A stretch of DNA of 64,000 nucleotides, from the NCBI GenBank assembly GCA_045634305.1, contig JAZQZZ010000026.1, positions 3,040 to 67,039 on the forward strand, read 5' to 3'. The DNA is from HGM04593 sp045634305 (GTDB taxonomy: Bacteria; Bacteroidota; Bacteroidia; Bacteroidales; Bacteroidaceae). The notes under the pieces were generated by a model, which saw only the letters and a program-made list of their open reading frames with translations, was not told the DNA's origin and made no database searches. This document shows, piece after piece, positions 27,331-35,343 of the stretch (position 1 is its first letter; each line of letters begins with the position of its first letter). Both the position numbers and the translations under genes were made by a program.

Positions 27331-27876
27331 TTAGACCAGTTTCCTGTTTTGTTTTATAAATTCCGTTTCAATATCGCGCAACCGGCGCCTGATACTTGCA
27401 TCCAGGCGATGCGTCTCGGTTTCATAGATAAAGCCGCCTACTATATCTTCGTCGACAACGTTCTGCAGTTCAACCGTTGCACCACCGGGAGCAAATTCAG
27501 CAGCCACCCTATCGCAGAACTCCTCGCCTAAAGGCTCGGCTGTCGTGAAGCGCACGGCTACGACATTCTTCGCCTTGCGATAGAGCGACACATAGCAATG
27601 GGCAATGAAGATGAGCAACGATTCGCGCTCCTCGTCAACAACAAGGCGCATGAAATCCTCGTACACCGGTGAAGCATTTACAGCCGAACAAAGCAACCTC
27701 ACGCGCTCATCTTTCGACAGCGTGGGAGCGGCAAGCATTGCAGCAAGTTCCTTAACCTGTTGCAACGTAGCCATCAGCTGCAGCATGTTGCCGTATATTG
27801 CATCTTCCACGCCCTGCTCTTTTGAATAGGTGAAAAGAGCCTTGGCATAACGCATTGAAACTACTCCGGTATTCAT
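27331..27876 (-). CDS. atpH: ATP synthase F1 subunit delta
   Basis: 181 residues. Delta links the F1 head to the peripheral stalk. The N-terminal helical domain starts MNTGVVSMRYAKALFTYSKEQG, and the C-terminal GGFIYETETHRLDASIRRRLRDIE matches the family signature (GGhhhxhxxxxhDxSxxxxL). It starts directly after the atpF stop codon. Confidence 0.93.
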   Translation of the reverse strand: MNTGVVSMRYAKALFTYSKEQGVEDAIYGNMLQLMATLQQVKELAAMLAAPTLSKDERVRLLCSAVNASPVYEDFMRLVVDEERESLLIFIAHCYVSLYRKAKNVVAVRFTTAEPLGEEFCDRVAAEFAPGGATVELQNVVDEDIVGGFIYETETHRLDASIRRRLRDIETEFIKQNRKLV

Positions 27877-28389
27877 TTACTTTTCGTTTGCTTTCAGTTC
27901 ACTCCTTGTCTCGTCGACAAGACTGTCGATATACTGTTGCTGGCGTTGCTCGCCTGTGAGTTCACGACGCAGCACCTTCTCGGCAACAGCAATCGCAACC
28001 TTTGCCGCCTCTTCGCGCACGGCATTCATTGCATCCTCGCGCTGCCGCTCAATCTCACGTTTGGCCTCGGCAATCATCTTCTCGGTTTCGGCATCGGCCT
28101 TTTCGCGCGCCTCCTTTATTATCTGCTCCCTGACGGCAGTGGCTTCGCGCAGAATCTCGACCTGCTTTTGGCGTGCCTCTTCCAACAATCCGTTACACTG
28201 CTGCTCGATATCCGCAATCTTTTCATTGGCTTCCTTTGCTCCCTTGAGTGCATCGTCAATGTACTGCTTGCGGGCATCAATCATTGAAGTGATGATTGGG
28301 AAACCATACTTGTAGAGCACAAAGAACACCACTCCGAATGCCAAGAGCATCCAGAACAGCAGACCTGCATCGGGCAATAACAGTGACAT
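27877..28389 (-). CDS. atpF: ATP synthase Fo subunit b
   Basis: 170 residues. One N-terminal transmembrane helix (LPDAGLLFWMLLAFGVVFFVLYKYG) is followed by a long charged coiled coil (about 30-150, repeated EANEKI, EEARQKQ, EKADAETEKM heptads) that forms the peripheral stalk. It sits between atpE (21-bp gap) and atpH (no gap). Confidence 0.94.
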   Translation of the reverse strand: MSLLLPDAGLLFWMLLAFGVVFFVLYKYGFPIITSMIDARKQYIDDALKGAKEANEKIADIEQQCNGLLEEARQKQVEILREATAVREQIIKEAREKADAETEKMIAEAKREIERQREDAMNAVREEAAKVAIAVAEKVLRRELTGEQRQQQYIDSLVDETRSELKANEK

Positions 28390-28410
28390 CCTCTATAGGG
28401 TTTTATAAGG

Positions 28411-28674
28411 TTACACAAAGAGCACCAGGAAGCACACCACGATGGCAAACATTGCCACACCCTCAATGAGGGCTGCTGCAAGAATCATACCCGAGCGGAT
28501 GTCACCGGCAGCCTCGGGCTGACGTGCGATAGACTCGAGCGCTGTACAACCGATGCGGCTGATACCCATTGCAGCAGCAAAAACAGCGGCAGCGGCAGCA
28601 AATGCAGCACCCAAATTTGCCAATGAAGCACCTGTGATGGCTTCAAGTAAAATAGTCATAAACATAGTTTCCAA
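28411..28674 (-). CDS. atpE: ATP synthase Fo subunit c
   Basis: 87 residues, two transmembrane helices with the polar loop ARQPEAAGDIRSG. The ion-carrying Glu lies in the second helix (AALIEGVAMF). The residue after this Glu is Gly, not the Ser/Thr of sodium-binding c-rings, and no matching Gln is seen in helix 1, so a proton ring is inferred. The N-terminal METMFMTILLEAITG allows a second start at Met4. Confidence 0.93.
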   Translation of the reverse strand: METMFMTILLEAITGASLANLGAAFAAAAAVFAAAMGISRIGCTALESIARQPEAAGDIRSGMILAAALIEGVAMFAIVVCFLVLFV

Positions 28675-28726
28675 TATTTAAAGGTTAATAATTATCTCAT
28701 TCCTGGTCTCTGTCATTATATATTTA

Positions 28727-28927
28727 CAATGTCATTGGCTCGTTCATTTCTCAGCGACCCGCACGGCATGATTTTCATCCATGCTTCGTGCGACCAACCG
28801 CTAATGAACTCGCCGATAACAAAAATTTGCAATGTCATTGGCTCATTCATTTCTCAGCGACCCGCACGGCATGATTTTCATCCATGCTTCGTGCGACCAA
28901 CCGCTAATGAACTCGCCGATAACAAAA
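28727..28927. repeat. 98-bp tandem direct repeat between atpE and atpB
   Basis: Two copies (28727-28824 and 28830-28927) differ at one base (cgttcat versus cattcat) and are joined by 5 bp. They fill a gap inside the ATP synthase operon, with no ORF that looks real. A REP-like repeat (28940-29012) follows before atpB. Confidence 0.85.
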
Positions 28928-28939
28928 CTTTAAGTTTTG

Positions 28940-29012
28940 TCATTCTGAACGCAGTGAAGAATCTCTTTATTCCGTCAATCAATAAAGATACTTCGCTCTG
29001 CTCAGCATGACA
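28940..29012. repeat. REP-like dispersed repeat upstream of the atpB stop
   Basis: gtcattctgaacgcagtgaagaatc and later gatacttcgctctgctcagcatgaca are imperfect inverted copies of one core that also occurs at 25.6, 38.0 and 43.7 kb. Confidence 0.6.
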
Positions 29013-29037
29013 AATGTCTATAGTTTTAATTCCATCA

Positions 29038-30114
29038 TCAATGCCCGTCCTTGCGGTGTTCGGGTTGCGAAAGACCTATGAACACCGACGAGAGCATTGT
29101 AAACACAAATGCCTGTATAAAGGCGACAAGCAGCTCCAGCACATTCATGAAAATGGTGAAGAATACCGACACCACAGTCATTGCACTGCCAATATACACG
29201 TTAACAGCCATTGTAACAAATATTATCGATACAAAGGCAAGCAGCGCCGTGTGCCCGGCAAGGATGTTCGCAAACAGACGTATTGTCAAGGCAAAAGGTT
29301 TCACCACCACTCCCACAAGTTCAATAACAGGCATCAGAGGTACAGGCACTTTCAGCCATGCCGGCACATCGGGCCAGAAAATCTCCTTATAATACTCCTT
29401 GTTGCCGAAGAGATTTACCGCCACAAATGTGCAAAGCGCAAGTGCAAGAGCAACGGAAATGTTGCCGGTCACGTTCGCACCTCCGGGGAAGATGGGCAGC
29501 AATCCCATAAGGTTTGTGAGGAATATCATAAAGAACACCGTGAGCAGGAAAGGAACATACTTTTTATATGTTCTGCCAACGTTAGGTTTTATCACACCCT
29601 CCACAATCATAATTATCACCATCTCCATAATACCTACGAAGCCACGTGGAGCTTCATCCGTGGGTTTGCGATTCCTGTACCAACGCGCCGTGCCAACAAC
29701 AATGAGAATGAGCAGCAGCGATATGATGAACACTGATACAACGGTCTTTGTCAGCGAAAGGTCAATAATTGGGCGCTGTTCATTCCCATCGGCATCCAGT
29801 TCCACAATCTTGCCCTCGTAATTACCGTTTTGGGATATGCGGAAACCTTTATGCTCGGGAGCATGGTGGAAAACCGACGATGAGAACACCTCCCAACCTG
29901 TGCGCTGAGAATAGAGGATTATTGGAAGAGGCAATGTCACGTGTGTGTCGCCAATGGTGGTTATGTGCCACTCATAGGAGTCCTTCACGTGGTCGAAGAT
30001 TATCTTCTTCACGTCGACAGCCTTTTCTTCGCCATCATGCGAAGCATCGGCTGCCGCAGCCCCACAGCAAGGCAACAGCATCAACAGTAACATTATGTAC
30101 CTGAGCATCCTCAT
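29038..30114 (-). CDS. atpB: ATP synthase Fo subunit a
   Basis: 358 residues, longer than the enterobacterial protein because of an N-terminal signal-like segment (MRMLRYIMLLLMLLPCCGAAAA) and a periplasmic domain of about 90 residues, as in other Bacteroidota. The membrane part has the proton-path motif PFALTIRLFANILAGH (essential Arg in IRLFAN) and C-terminal MNVLELLVAFIQAFVFTMLSSVFIGL. Its start overlaps the stop of the upstream membrane gene by 1 bp (tgatg). Confidence 0.95.
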   Translation of the reverse strand: MRMLRYIMLLLMLLPCCGAAAADASHDGEEKAVDVKKIIFDHVKDSYEWHITTIGDTHVTLPLPIILYSQRTGWEVFSSSVFHHAPEHKGFRISQNGNYEGKIVELDADGNEQRPIIDLSLTKTVVSVFIISLLLILIVVGTARWYRNRKPTDEAPRGFVGIMEMVIIMIVEGVIKPNVGRTYKKYVPFLLTVFFMIFLTNLMGLLPIFPGGANVTGNISVALALALCTFVAVNLFGNKEYYKEIFWPDVPAWLKVPVPLMPVIELVGVVVKPFALTIRLFANILAGHTALLAFVSIIFVTMAVNVYIGSAMTVVSVFFTIFMNVLELLVAFIQAFVFTMLSSVFIGLSQPEHRKDGH

Positions 30115-30497
30115 CAGTTGTTCTTCATTACTTTTTTCTTTAAACGAAACACATACATATTCTCAACAACCATCATGGCAAAGTTGTAGATGATAAAAGT
30201 CACCAGCACCACAATTGCCTGTTCCTTATAAAAGAAACACAAGCCAAACAAAGCGGCAATCGAAAGCAACAGTTTCAACGATTTGAAAATCATGAACTGC
30301 TTGATGAACTGCTTTGCATCTGCCGGCTCTGACATAACAGCTACAGGTATTGCATAAAGCGCCAGGAAAAACAGCGGCACTGCAAGATGAGCCTTGCCCG
30401 CATAGCCTGGGAGCAGCAAACCAACCAACACCTCACCAGCCACAGCCAACAACAGCAGCATGGCAACAAGTATAGTTATCGTCTTTATTTTGTCCAT
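30114..30497 (-). CDS. AtpI-like membrane protein of the ATP synthase operon
   Basis: 127 residues from ATG 30497 (MDKIKTITILVAML); an ATG at 30515 would add six residues. It has four predicted transmembrane segments and a basic tail (RLKKKVMKNN). This position, between atpC and atpB, is where Bacteroidota carry an AtpI-like assembly or membrane factor (inference from synteny; sequence similarity to AtpI is weak by eye). Stop/start overlap with atpB points to translational coupling. Confidence 0.65.
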   Translation of the reverse strand: MDKIKTITILVAMLLLLAVAGEVLVGLLLPGYAGKAHLAVPLFFLALYAIPVAVMSEPADAKQFIKQFMIFKSLKLLLSIAALFGLCFFYKEQAIVVLVTFIIYNFAMMVVENMYVFRLKKKVMKNN

Positions 30498-30515
30498 TCT
30501 GTATTTAATGTTCAA

Positions 30516-30884
30516 ACCTTTCAGTTCTCCGTTTTCAGTTTTCAGCTTTCAGCTTTAATCACACTTCGTGTGCTTGAACCCCGGCTTTGAGGCGACTTTG
30601 TCGCACTCCTTTGGGGAGCTAAAGCTCCCGTCGTCGCAAACAACGCTCGTCCGCGTTGTCGCTGTAAAACGCGAAAGAGAGCTTTCCGTTTTCAGTTTTC
30701 AGCTTTAATCCCACTTCGTGTAATTGAACCCCGGCTGCATTCGCTGTAAAACGCGAAAGCGAGCTTTCCGTTTCGCTCATTGGCGCGGGCTTTCAGTTTT
30801 CAGCTTTCCGTTCTCACCTTTAACCGCACACATGCGGTTGAACCTTGGCTGCGCTCGTTGTAAAAACTCAAGTAAACTTGGTTT
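30516..30884. repeat. mosaic intergenic repeat within the atp operon
   Basis: The gap holds at least three variants of a block containing ccgttttcagttttcagct, cacttcgtgt, ttgaaccccggct and cgctgtaaaacgcgaaagcgagctttccg. A related block lies at 9160-9290. The last atpC codons (KACASE) are written in this repeat. No gene is supported. Confidence 0.65.
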
Positions 30885-31154
30885 TCACTCGCTTGCGCAA
30901 GCTTTCACCTCAATTAGTGCCGTCACCTTGTTATTCCGCACCTCAACAAAGCCACCCATAACATCCAGTTCATCACTTTTTTTGCCGTTCTTCCATTTGA
31001 TTTTCCCGGCACATAGTGTCGAAACCAAAGGCGCATGGTTGTAGAGCACCGTAAAGGGAGCCTTTGCTCCGGGCAACATCACCCACTCCACCATGCCGGT
31101 GAAAAGCGGTTTCTCGGGCGAGACAATCTCCAGTTCAATCAACTCCTCTTCCAT
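30885..31154 (-). CDS. atpC: ATP synthase F1 subunit epsilon (short form)
   Basis: 89 residues: only the N-terminal beta-sandwich (MEEELIELEIVSPEKPLF, MLPGAKAPFTVLYNHAPLVSTL). The two-helix C-terminal inhibitory domain is absent, as in other Bacteroidota. It lies 4 bp after atpD. The final residues KACASE come from repeat-like DNA that continues into the intergenic region, so the original end may have been altered. Confidence 0.92.
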   Translation of the reverse strand: MEEELIELEIVSPEKPLFTGMVEWVMLPGAKAPFTVLYNHAPLVSTLCAGKIKWKNGKKSDELDVMGGFVEVRNNKVTALIEVKACASE

Positions 31155-31158
31155 GGCA

Positions 31159-32688
31159 TCACTTCAATTGGTCAAGAATCTGCTTACCCTTGACAATGGC
31201 CTCGTCAATAGTGCCAACGTTCAGGAATGCCTGTTCGGGCAAATGGTCGAGCTCACCGTCAAGAATCATGTTGAAACCGCGTATTGTCTCTTCAATTGGC
31301 ACCATAACACCTTTTAGGCCTGTAAACTGCTCGGCTACCGTAAACGGTTGCGACAGGAATCGCTGCACACGGCGTGCACGGTTGACTGTGAGGCGGTCCT
31401 CGTCGGAGAGTTCCTCCATGCCAAGGATTGAAATGATATCCTGCAACTCCTTGTTGCGCTGCAGAATCTGTTTCACCCTCTGCGCCGTGTCGTAGTGTTC
31501 CTTGCCAACGATGTTGGCATCAAGAATGCGCGATGTCGAGTCGAGCGGGTCCACAGCCGGATAAATGCCAAGCTCGGCTATCTTGCGGCTGAGCACCGTT
31601 GTTGCATCAAGATGAGTAAAGGTTGTTGCTGGAGCCGGGTCCGTGAGGTCGTCGGCAGGTACATACACAGCCTGGACCGATGTGATTGAGCCGTGGATTG
31701 TAGACGCAATGCGTTCCTGCATAGCACCCATCTCACTTGCCAATGTAGGCTGGTAACCGACAGAGCCCGGCATGCGGCCAAGCAATGCCGAAACCTCGGA
31801 ACCCGCCTGTGTAAAGCGGAAAATATTATCAATGAAGAACAATATGTCGTTTCGTTTTCCGTCGGCTGCACCCGCATCGCGGAACGACTCGGCAACAGTC
31901 AGGCCCGACAGAGCCACAGCGGCACGTGCACCGGGAGGCTCATTCATCTGGCCGTAGACCAACGTTGCCTGCGACTTTGCCACCTCGGCGAAATCCACCT
32001 TTGACAAATTCCAGCCGCCGTTCTCCATATCTTTCTTGAATTCATCGCCATAGCGGATAACGTTCGAGTCGATCATCTCACGCAACAGGTCGTTACCCTC
32101 GCGTGTTCTCTCTCCCACTCCGGCAAATACGGAGTAACCATTATATCCCTTGGCAATGTTGTTTATGAGTTCCATGATGAGCACCGTCTTTCCAACGCCG
32201 GCACCACCAAAAAGACCTATCTTTCCACCCTTGCAATAAGGCTCAAGCAAGTCGATTACCTTAATGCCGGTATACAGTACCTCCTGCACCGTGGAGAGTT
32301 CCTCGAACTTGGGTGCATCACGGTGTATCGGATAGGCACCCTCGTTCTCAAGCGTACCAAGACCGTCAATGGGCGCACCCACAACGTTCATCATGCGTCC
32401 TTTTATCTGCGCACCCATAGGCATGGTAATTGGTTGCCCAAGAGCCACCACCTGCATACCGCGCGACAGACCGGCTGTCCTATCCATAGCCACCGTACGC
32501 ACCGTGTCGTCGCCGATGTGCTGCTGCACCTCGAGTATGAGTTCACGTCCATCGGGCGTCTCAACCTTAAGCGCCTCGTATATTGCAGGCAGGAAGACCT
32601 TGCCTTCAGCCTCATCGGCATCGAAACAGACATCGATGACAGCACCTATCACTTGGGCTATACGCCCTATTTTTTGCAACATAGACAT
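31159..32688 (-). CDS. atpD: ATP synthase F1 subunit beta
   Basis: 509 residues. The catalytic F1 subunit, making ATP from ADP and phosphate. P-loop GGAGVGKTVLIMEL (about 160-170), catalytic Glu in GVGERTREGNDL, and ALLGRMPGSVGYQPTLASEMG are all present. It is first in the atp operon. The start may be Met1 (32688) or Met3. A promoter with TATCTTTG and CTTG lies about 70 bp upstream. Confidence 0.97.
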   Translation of the reverse strand: MSMLQKIGRIAQVIGAVIDVCFDADEAEGKVFLPAIYEALKVETPDGRELILEVQQHIGDDTVRTVAMDRTAGLSRGMQVVALGQPITMPMGAQIKGRMMNVVGAPIDGLGTLENEGAYPIHRDAPKFEELSTVQEVLYTGIKVIDLLEPYCKGGKIGLFGGAGVGKTVLIMELINNIAKGYNGYSVFAGVGERTREGNDLLREMIDSNVIRYGDEFKKDMENGGWNLSKVDFAEVAKSQATLVYGQMNEPPGARAAVALSGLTVAESFRDAGAADGKRNDILFFIDNIFRFTQAGSEVSALLGRMPGSVGYQPTLASEMGAMQERIASTIHGSITSVQAVYVPADDLTDPAPATTFTHLDATTVLSRKIAELGIYPAVDPLDSTSRILDANIVGKEHYDTAQRVKQILQRNKELQDIISILGMEELSDEDRLTVNRARRVQRFLSQPFTVAEQFTGLKGVMVPIEETIRGFNMILDGELDHLPEQAFLNVGTIDEAIVKGKQILDQLK

Positions 32689-32756
32689 TATTTATTTAGG
32701 GTAACAGCGATGCAATACAATATTGTTCATCAACACCGTATTAAATGCATATTAAA

Positions 32757-32788
32757 CAAAGATATATCATATTCAATAAAAAAACAAG
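32757..32788 (-). promoter_or_regulatory. promoter of the ATP synthase operon
   Basis: Minus strand CTTG (32785-32788), 20-bp spacer, then TATCTTTG (32757-32764). This is close to the Bacteroides housekeeping consensus TTTG-N19/20-TAnnTTTG. The leader to atpD would be about 60 nt. Confidence 0.65.
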
Positions 32789-32821
32789 TCCGAAACCCAA
32801 ATTGGCATTTATTAACAAAAT

Positions 32822-32879
32822 AAAATGGGTAACTGACTGTGCCACAGGTTATGGCACAGCTTTGCAAAGAACCCATTTT
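32822..32879. other. nested hairpin upstream of the atp promoter
   Basis: aaaatgggt and acccatttt enclose an inner hairpin tgtgcca/tggcaca. On the plus strand it ends in a T-run and would pass for a terminator, but no plus-strand gene precedes it; its role is unclear. The rest of the 353-bp gap holds the atp promoter and a terminator. Confidence 0.5.
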
Positions 32880-32915
32880 TTCGACAATAGGCCTTGAAAC
32901 AAATAGTGATAAAAA

Positions 32916-32945
32916 AGCACTGCCGACATTTTGGCCGACAGTGCT
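32916..32945 (-). terminator. terminator of the 33042-33809 gene
   Basis: agcactg and cagtgct arms flank a short internal pairing. On the minus strand the hairpin is followed by TTTTTT. It lies about 100 bp after the stop of the secreted-protein gene and before the atp promoter. Confidence 0.7.
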
Positions 32946-33041
32946 ATATTACTCTGCAATAACCGGATTATCACTTTACATAAAAGCAGTGCTTGCTTAA
33001 ATTTTCGCTACCATCCGATAGGCAGCAACCTCATCTTTCAA

Positions 33042-33809
33042 TTATTCAACATTTATTACAATAGATGAATACCCTGGATATACAATTTTCACACCAACCT
33101 TGCGGTTAAACTTGTATATCATTTCGGCGAATTGACCCGCGCCAGCCATAAAGGAGTTAACAAAAGTTTCAGTGAAGCCAGCCGGATCAGTTTTGTATGC
33201 TTCATTTACCATTTGAAACTCATCTGCGTTAGGAGCTGTTACCACAAAATAGACATAATCGCCAGCCGCCTCTAATGCCATACCGGTCTCTTTTATCATT
33301 GAATTAAAATGCTTGACGAATTTTTCAAATGGCATATAAGAGAATATCGCCATCACCATCTCATCATCCATTTCGCCCACAACATCAAACACTGGAATTT
33401 CTTCGGGTGAAAGGGCTACACCGTGTACTTGATTGGTATTTTTATCAATGATCTGTAATTTGAAGTTATAACCTACAGCCGACAACGCCTTGACATATTT
33501 CATAGTTTCATTATTACCGGCAACAAAGGAAGGATTATCCTTTATATACTTTTTGGTTGCTTTTATAAGGTCGCACATAAATTCAGCTGTGGGCTCATCT
33601 TTATCTGCACCAGTAACAATTTTCAATTCAATATCCGTGCCAACTACATTTACCGAAACGGTCTTGTCGTTCATTAATTCGGTGCGCAAGTTGTTTACAA
33701 ACTCGTCAGCCAAAGCTTTATCGCTTTGGGCATTTGCTGATGACTGGAACGAAGGCACAAACATCATTGCAAAAAATGCTGCAACGAGAAGGAAAAATCT
33801 TTTTTTCAT
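33042..33809 (-). CDS. secreted protein, unknown function
   Basis: 255 residues. The signal peptide MKKRFFLLVAAFFAMMFVPSFQSSANA is followed by QSDK, suggesting cleavage near residue 27 and a periplasmic location. The mature protein has several alpha/beta repeats, including VNVVGTDIELKIVTGAD and FMAGAGQFAEMIYKFNRKVGVKIVYPGYSSIVI. It ends without a hydrophobic anchor. No family recognised. It lies 20 bp after the S24 regulator on the same strand, so the two may be cotranscribed. Confidence 0.7.
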   Translation of the reverse strand: MKKRFFLLVAAFFAMMFVPSFQSSANAQSDKALADEFVNNLRTELMNDKTVSVNVVGTDIELKIVTGADKDEPTAEFMCDLIKATKKYIKDNPSFVAGNNETMKYVKALSAVGYNFKLQIIDKNTNQVHGVALSPEEIPVFDVVGEMDDEMVMAIFSYMPFEKFVKHFNSMIKETGMALEAAGDYVYFVVTAPNADEFQMVNEAYKTDPAGFTETFVNSFMAGAGQFAEMIYKFNRKVGVKIVYPGYSSIVINVE

Positions 33810-33829
33810 AGCTATAAAAAATCAAAAGG

Positions 33830-34459
33830 TCAAAAAGTTTCAATCCTGTTCACAACCTTGAACAGCGCGCACACATCGTTCTTGTGGATGGGGAACGAAG
33901 GATAGTTGGGCGACACGCACCATATGAGGTTAGGGTCGTTGTTGTCGTGATAGCAACGCTTGATCATGCGGTTGTCATTTGTCACCACCATATACACGTC
34001 GCCATGCACTATACCCTCGGAACGGTTCACCCTCTTCACACCTACAATGTCGCCATCGTTGATTTCAGGTTCCATTGATGTACCCGAAACAGGGAAATAG
34101 AAATCGGCACTTTTGCCCGGAACAGAAATGTATGATGAAGGTGTCTCACGGCCGCCATCAATAACATCCTTGAATCCCGCACTCACAGGCAGATCGTTAT
34201 AATATGGAACCTTCTCAAACGAAGGTTCTGCCTGGCATGCAACCATTTCTCCCTCGCCCAGCAGAAGCCAAAGAGGCGAAATCTCGGTAAATGTGTCAAG
34301 TATTGCATAAAGCAAATCCATACTGATATTGCCATCCTCGTTCACCTGCCTGTTAAGCGTACGCTGAGGGATAGAGAGCACCTTACTGGCCCTGTTCACA
34401 TTGATTTTCTTGAAACGCAACACCTCGGCAACACGCTGTTTGATACCATCATTTTTCAT
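33830..34459 (-). CDS. S24-family repressor (CI/LexA-like)
   Basis: 209 residues. The N-terminal helix-turn-helix (about 5-55; RASKVLSIPQRTLNRQVNEDG) is followed by a linker with the Ala94-Gly95 cleavage pair (PVSAGF) and a C-terminal S24 domain with nucleophile Ser128 (SGTSMEPEI) and general base Lys167 (NRMIKRCY). All three autocleavage features are intact, so damage-induced self-cleavage is expected. Such proteins repress prophages or SOS-type genes (family knowledge). It sits in host DNA between the two phage loci, 17 kb from each; whether it controls them is open. Confidence 0.88.
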   Translation of the reverse strand: MKNDGIKQRVAEVLRFKKINVNRASKVLSIPQRTLNRQVNEDGNISMDLLYAILDTFTEISPLWLLLGEGEMVACQAEPSFEKVPYYNDLPVSAGFKDVIDGGRETPSSYISVPGKSADFYFPVSGTSMEPEINDGDIVGVKRVNRSEGIVHGDVYMVVTNDNRMIKRCYHDNNDPNLIWCVSPNYPSFPIHKNDVCALFKVVNRIETF

Positions 34460-34547
34460 ATCTATTATATTATCTTGTTAACCAATCATATAAAACACAG
34501 CCTTATTTAGACAGTTTCCAAATAGCATTTTTTTACTAATTCAACAA

Positions 34548-34577
34548 CTTGTTTTTCAACTTTAGGAGTTATATTTG
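34548..34577 (+). promoter_or_regulatory. promoter of the 34699-35313 gene pair
   Basis: CTTG (34548-34551), 18 bp, then TATATTTG (34570-34577), a perfect -7 box. The leader to the ATG at 34699 is about 115 nt of A/T-rich DNA. Confidence 0.6.
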
Positions 34578-34698
34578 CAGCCATAATCGGCTATTTGTAT
34601 TATCCAAGCCTAAAAACAGGGCATTAAAGCAGAAAAACACAATGTCCTGACAAACATAATACAAATATTATTAAATAACAAACAAATCAAGATTTACT

Positions 34699-35085
34699 AT
34701 GAGAAGTAGAGTTATTGTAAAATGGCGGGAACGGCTAATCTGTTATTATGAGGAGTTTATGGAATGGTTGCATTCAATCAAACACAGCATAATTCCGAAC
34801 AAAAGAACAAGGAACAACTTATCAGAAGAGTATCATATATATGAGCGATATGCAGGCGAGCCTTTCATGAGGGATTTCCTCGATGAACGCACACGCAAGG
34901 CTGTCACAAACAGATACAGCATAAGAATTGGCTCCGGACCATGTGACGAAGAGAAGACACTGCACAAGGATGGGACAATAACGGTCGGCAAGGTTAGGTT
35001 AATGAGAAACAGGACACTCATTGACGAAGCCACGTTGGTAATCAAAAACGAAGAGAATAAACTTATATATTGGAAATTCAACTGA
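34699..35085 (+). CDS. hypothetical cytoplasmic protein
   Basis: 128 residues, highly basic N-terminus (MRSRVIVKWRERLICYYEEF), then a mixed region with two short beta-like segments near the C-terminus (TITVGKVRLMRN and EATLVIKNEENKLIYWKF). No signal peptide, membrane helix or known domain. It is followed after 15 bp by a small two-helix membrane protein, and a promoter lies upstream; the pair forms a short operon divergent from the S24 repressor. Confidence 0.5.
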   Translation: MRSRVIVKWRERLICYYEEFMEWLHSIKHSIIPNKRTRNNLSEEYHIYERYAGEPFMRDFLDERTRKAVTNRYSIRIGSGPCDEEKTLHKDGTITVGKVRLMRNRTLIDEATLVIKNEENKLIYWKFN

Positions 35086-35100
35086 TAAAAACATAATACC

Positions 35101-35313
35101 ATGAACGCAAGACAACTGCTCACACTGCAATTCGCCAGTCTCATTACTATGTTCGCGATTGGCGGTTCACTGTTCGAAAACAGAATCTCTACAGTGATAT
35201 TCGCAGCAGCATTCTTCATTTTCGTGCGCTGCAGCATATACATAAGCAAACACAACGCCCGTCTGCTCAAAGAGTTGGAGATGGAGAAAAGATTACATGA
35301 CGCAAAAAGTTAA
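35101..35313 (+). CDS. small two-helix membrane protein
   Basis: 70 residues. Two hydrophobic segments (about 8-25 LTLQFASLITMFAIGGSLF and 29-48 RISTVIFAAAFFIFVRCSIY) are followed by a charged C-terminal helix (ARLLKELEMEKRLHDAK). No family recognised. It is second in a two-gene operon and converges with the histidine kinase gene, 30 bp away. Confidence 0.5.
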   Translation: MNARQLLTLQFASLITMFAIGGSLFENRISTVIFAAAFFIFVRCSIYISKHNARLLKELEMEKRLHDAKS

Positions 35314-35343
35314 AACAGCATGAACTTAAACAGGAGAAGGTGA

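Noticed and set aside
33023..33031. A further CAGCAACCT box
   Set aside because: There is no TTTG -7 element 19 bp downstream, the rest of the 16-bp box does not match, and no rightward gene follows.
34511..34520. gtttccaa half-site matching the XRE operator upstream of the S24 gene
   Set aside because: It has only one half of the palindrome and no inverted partner.
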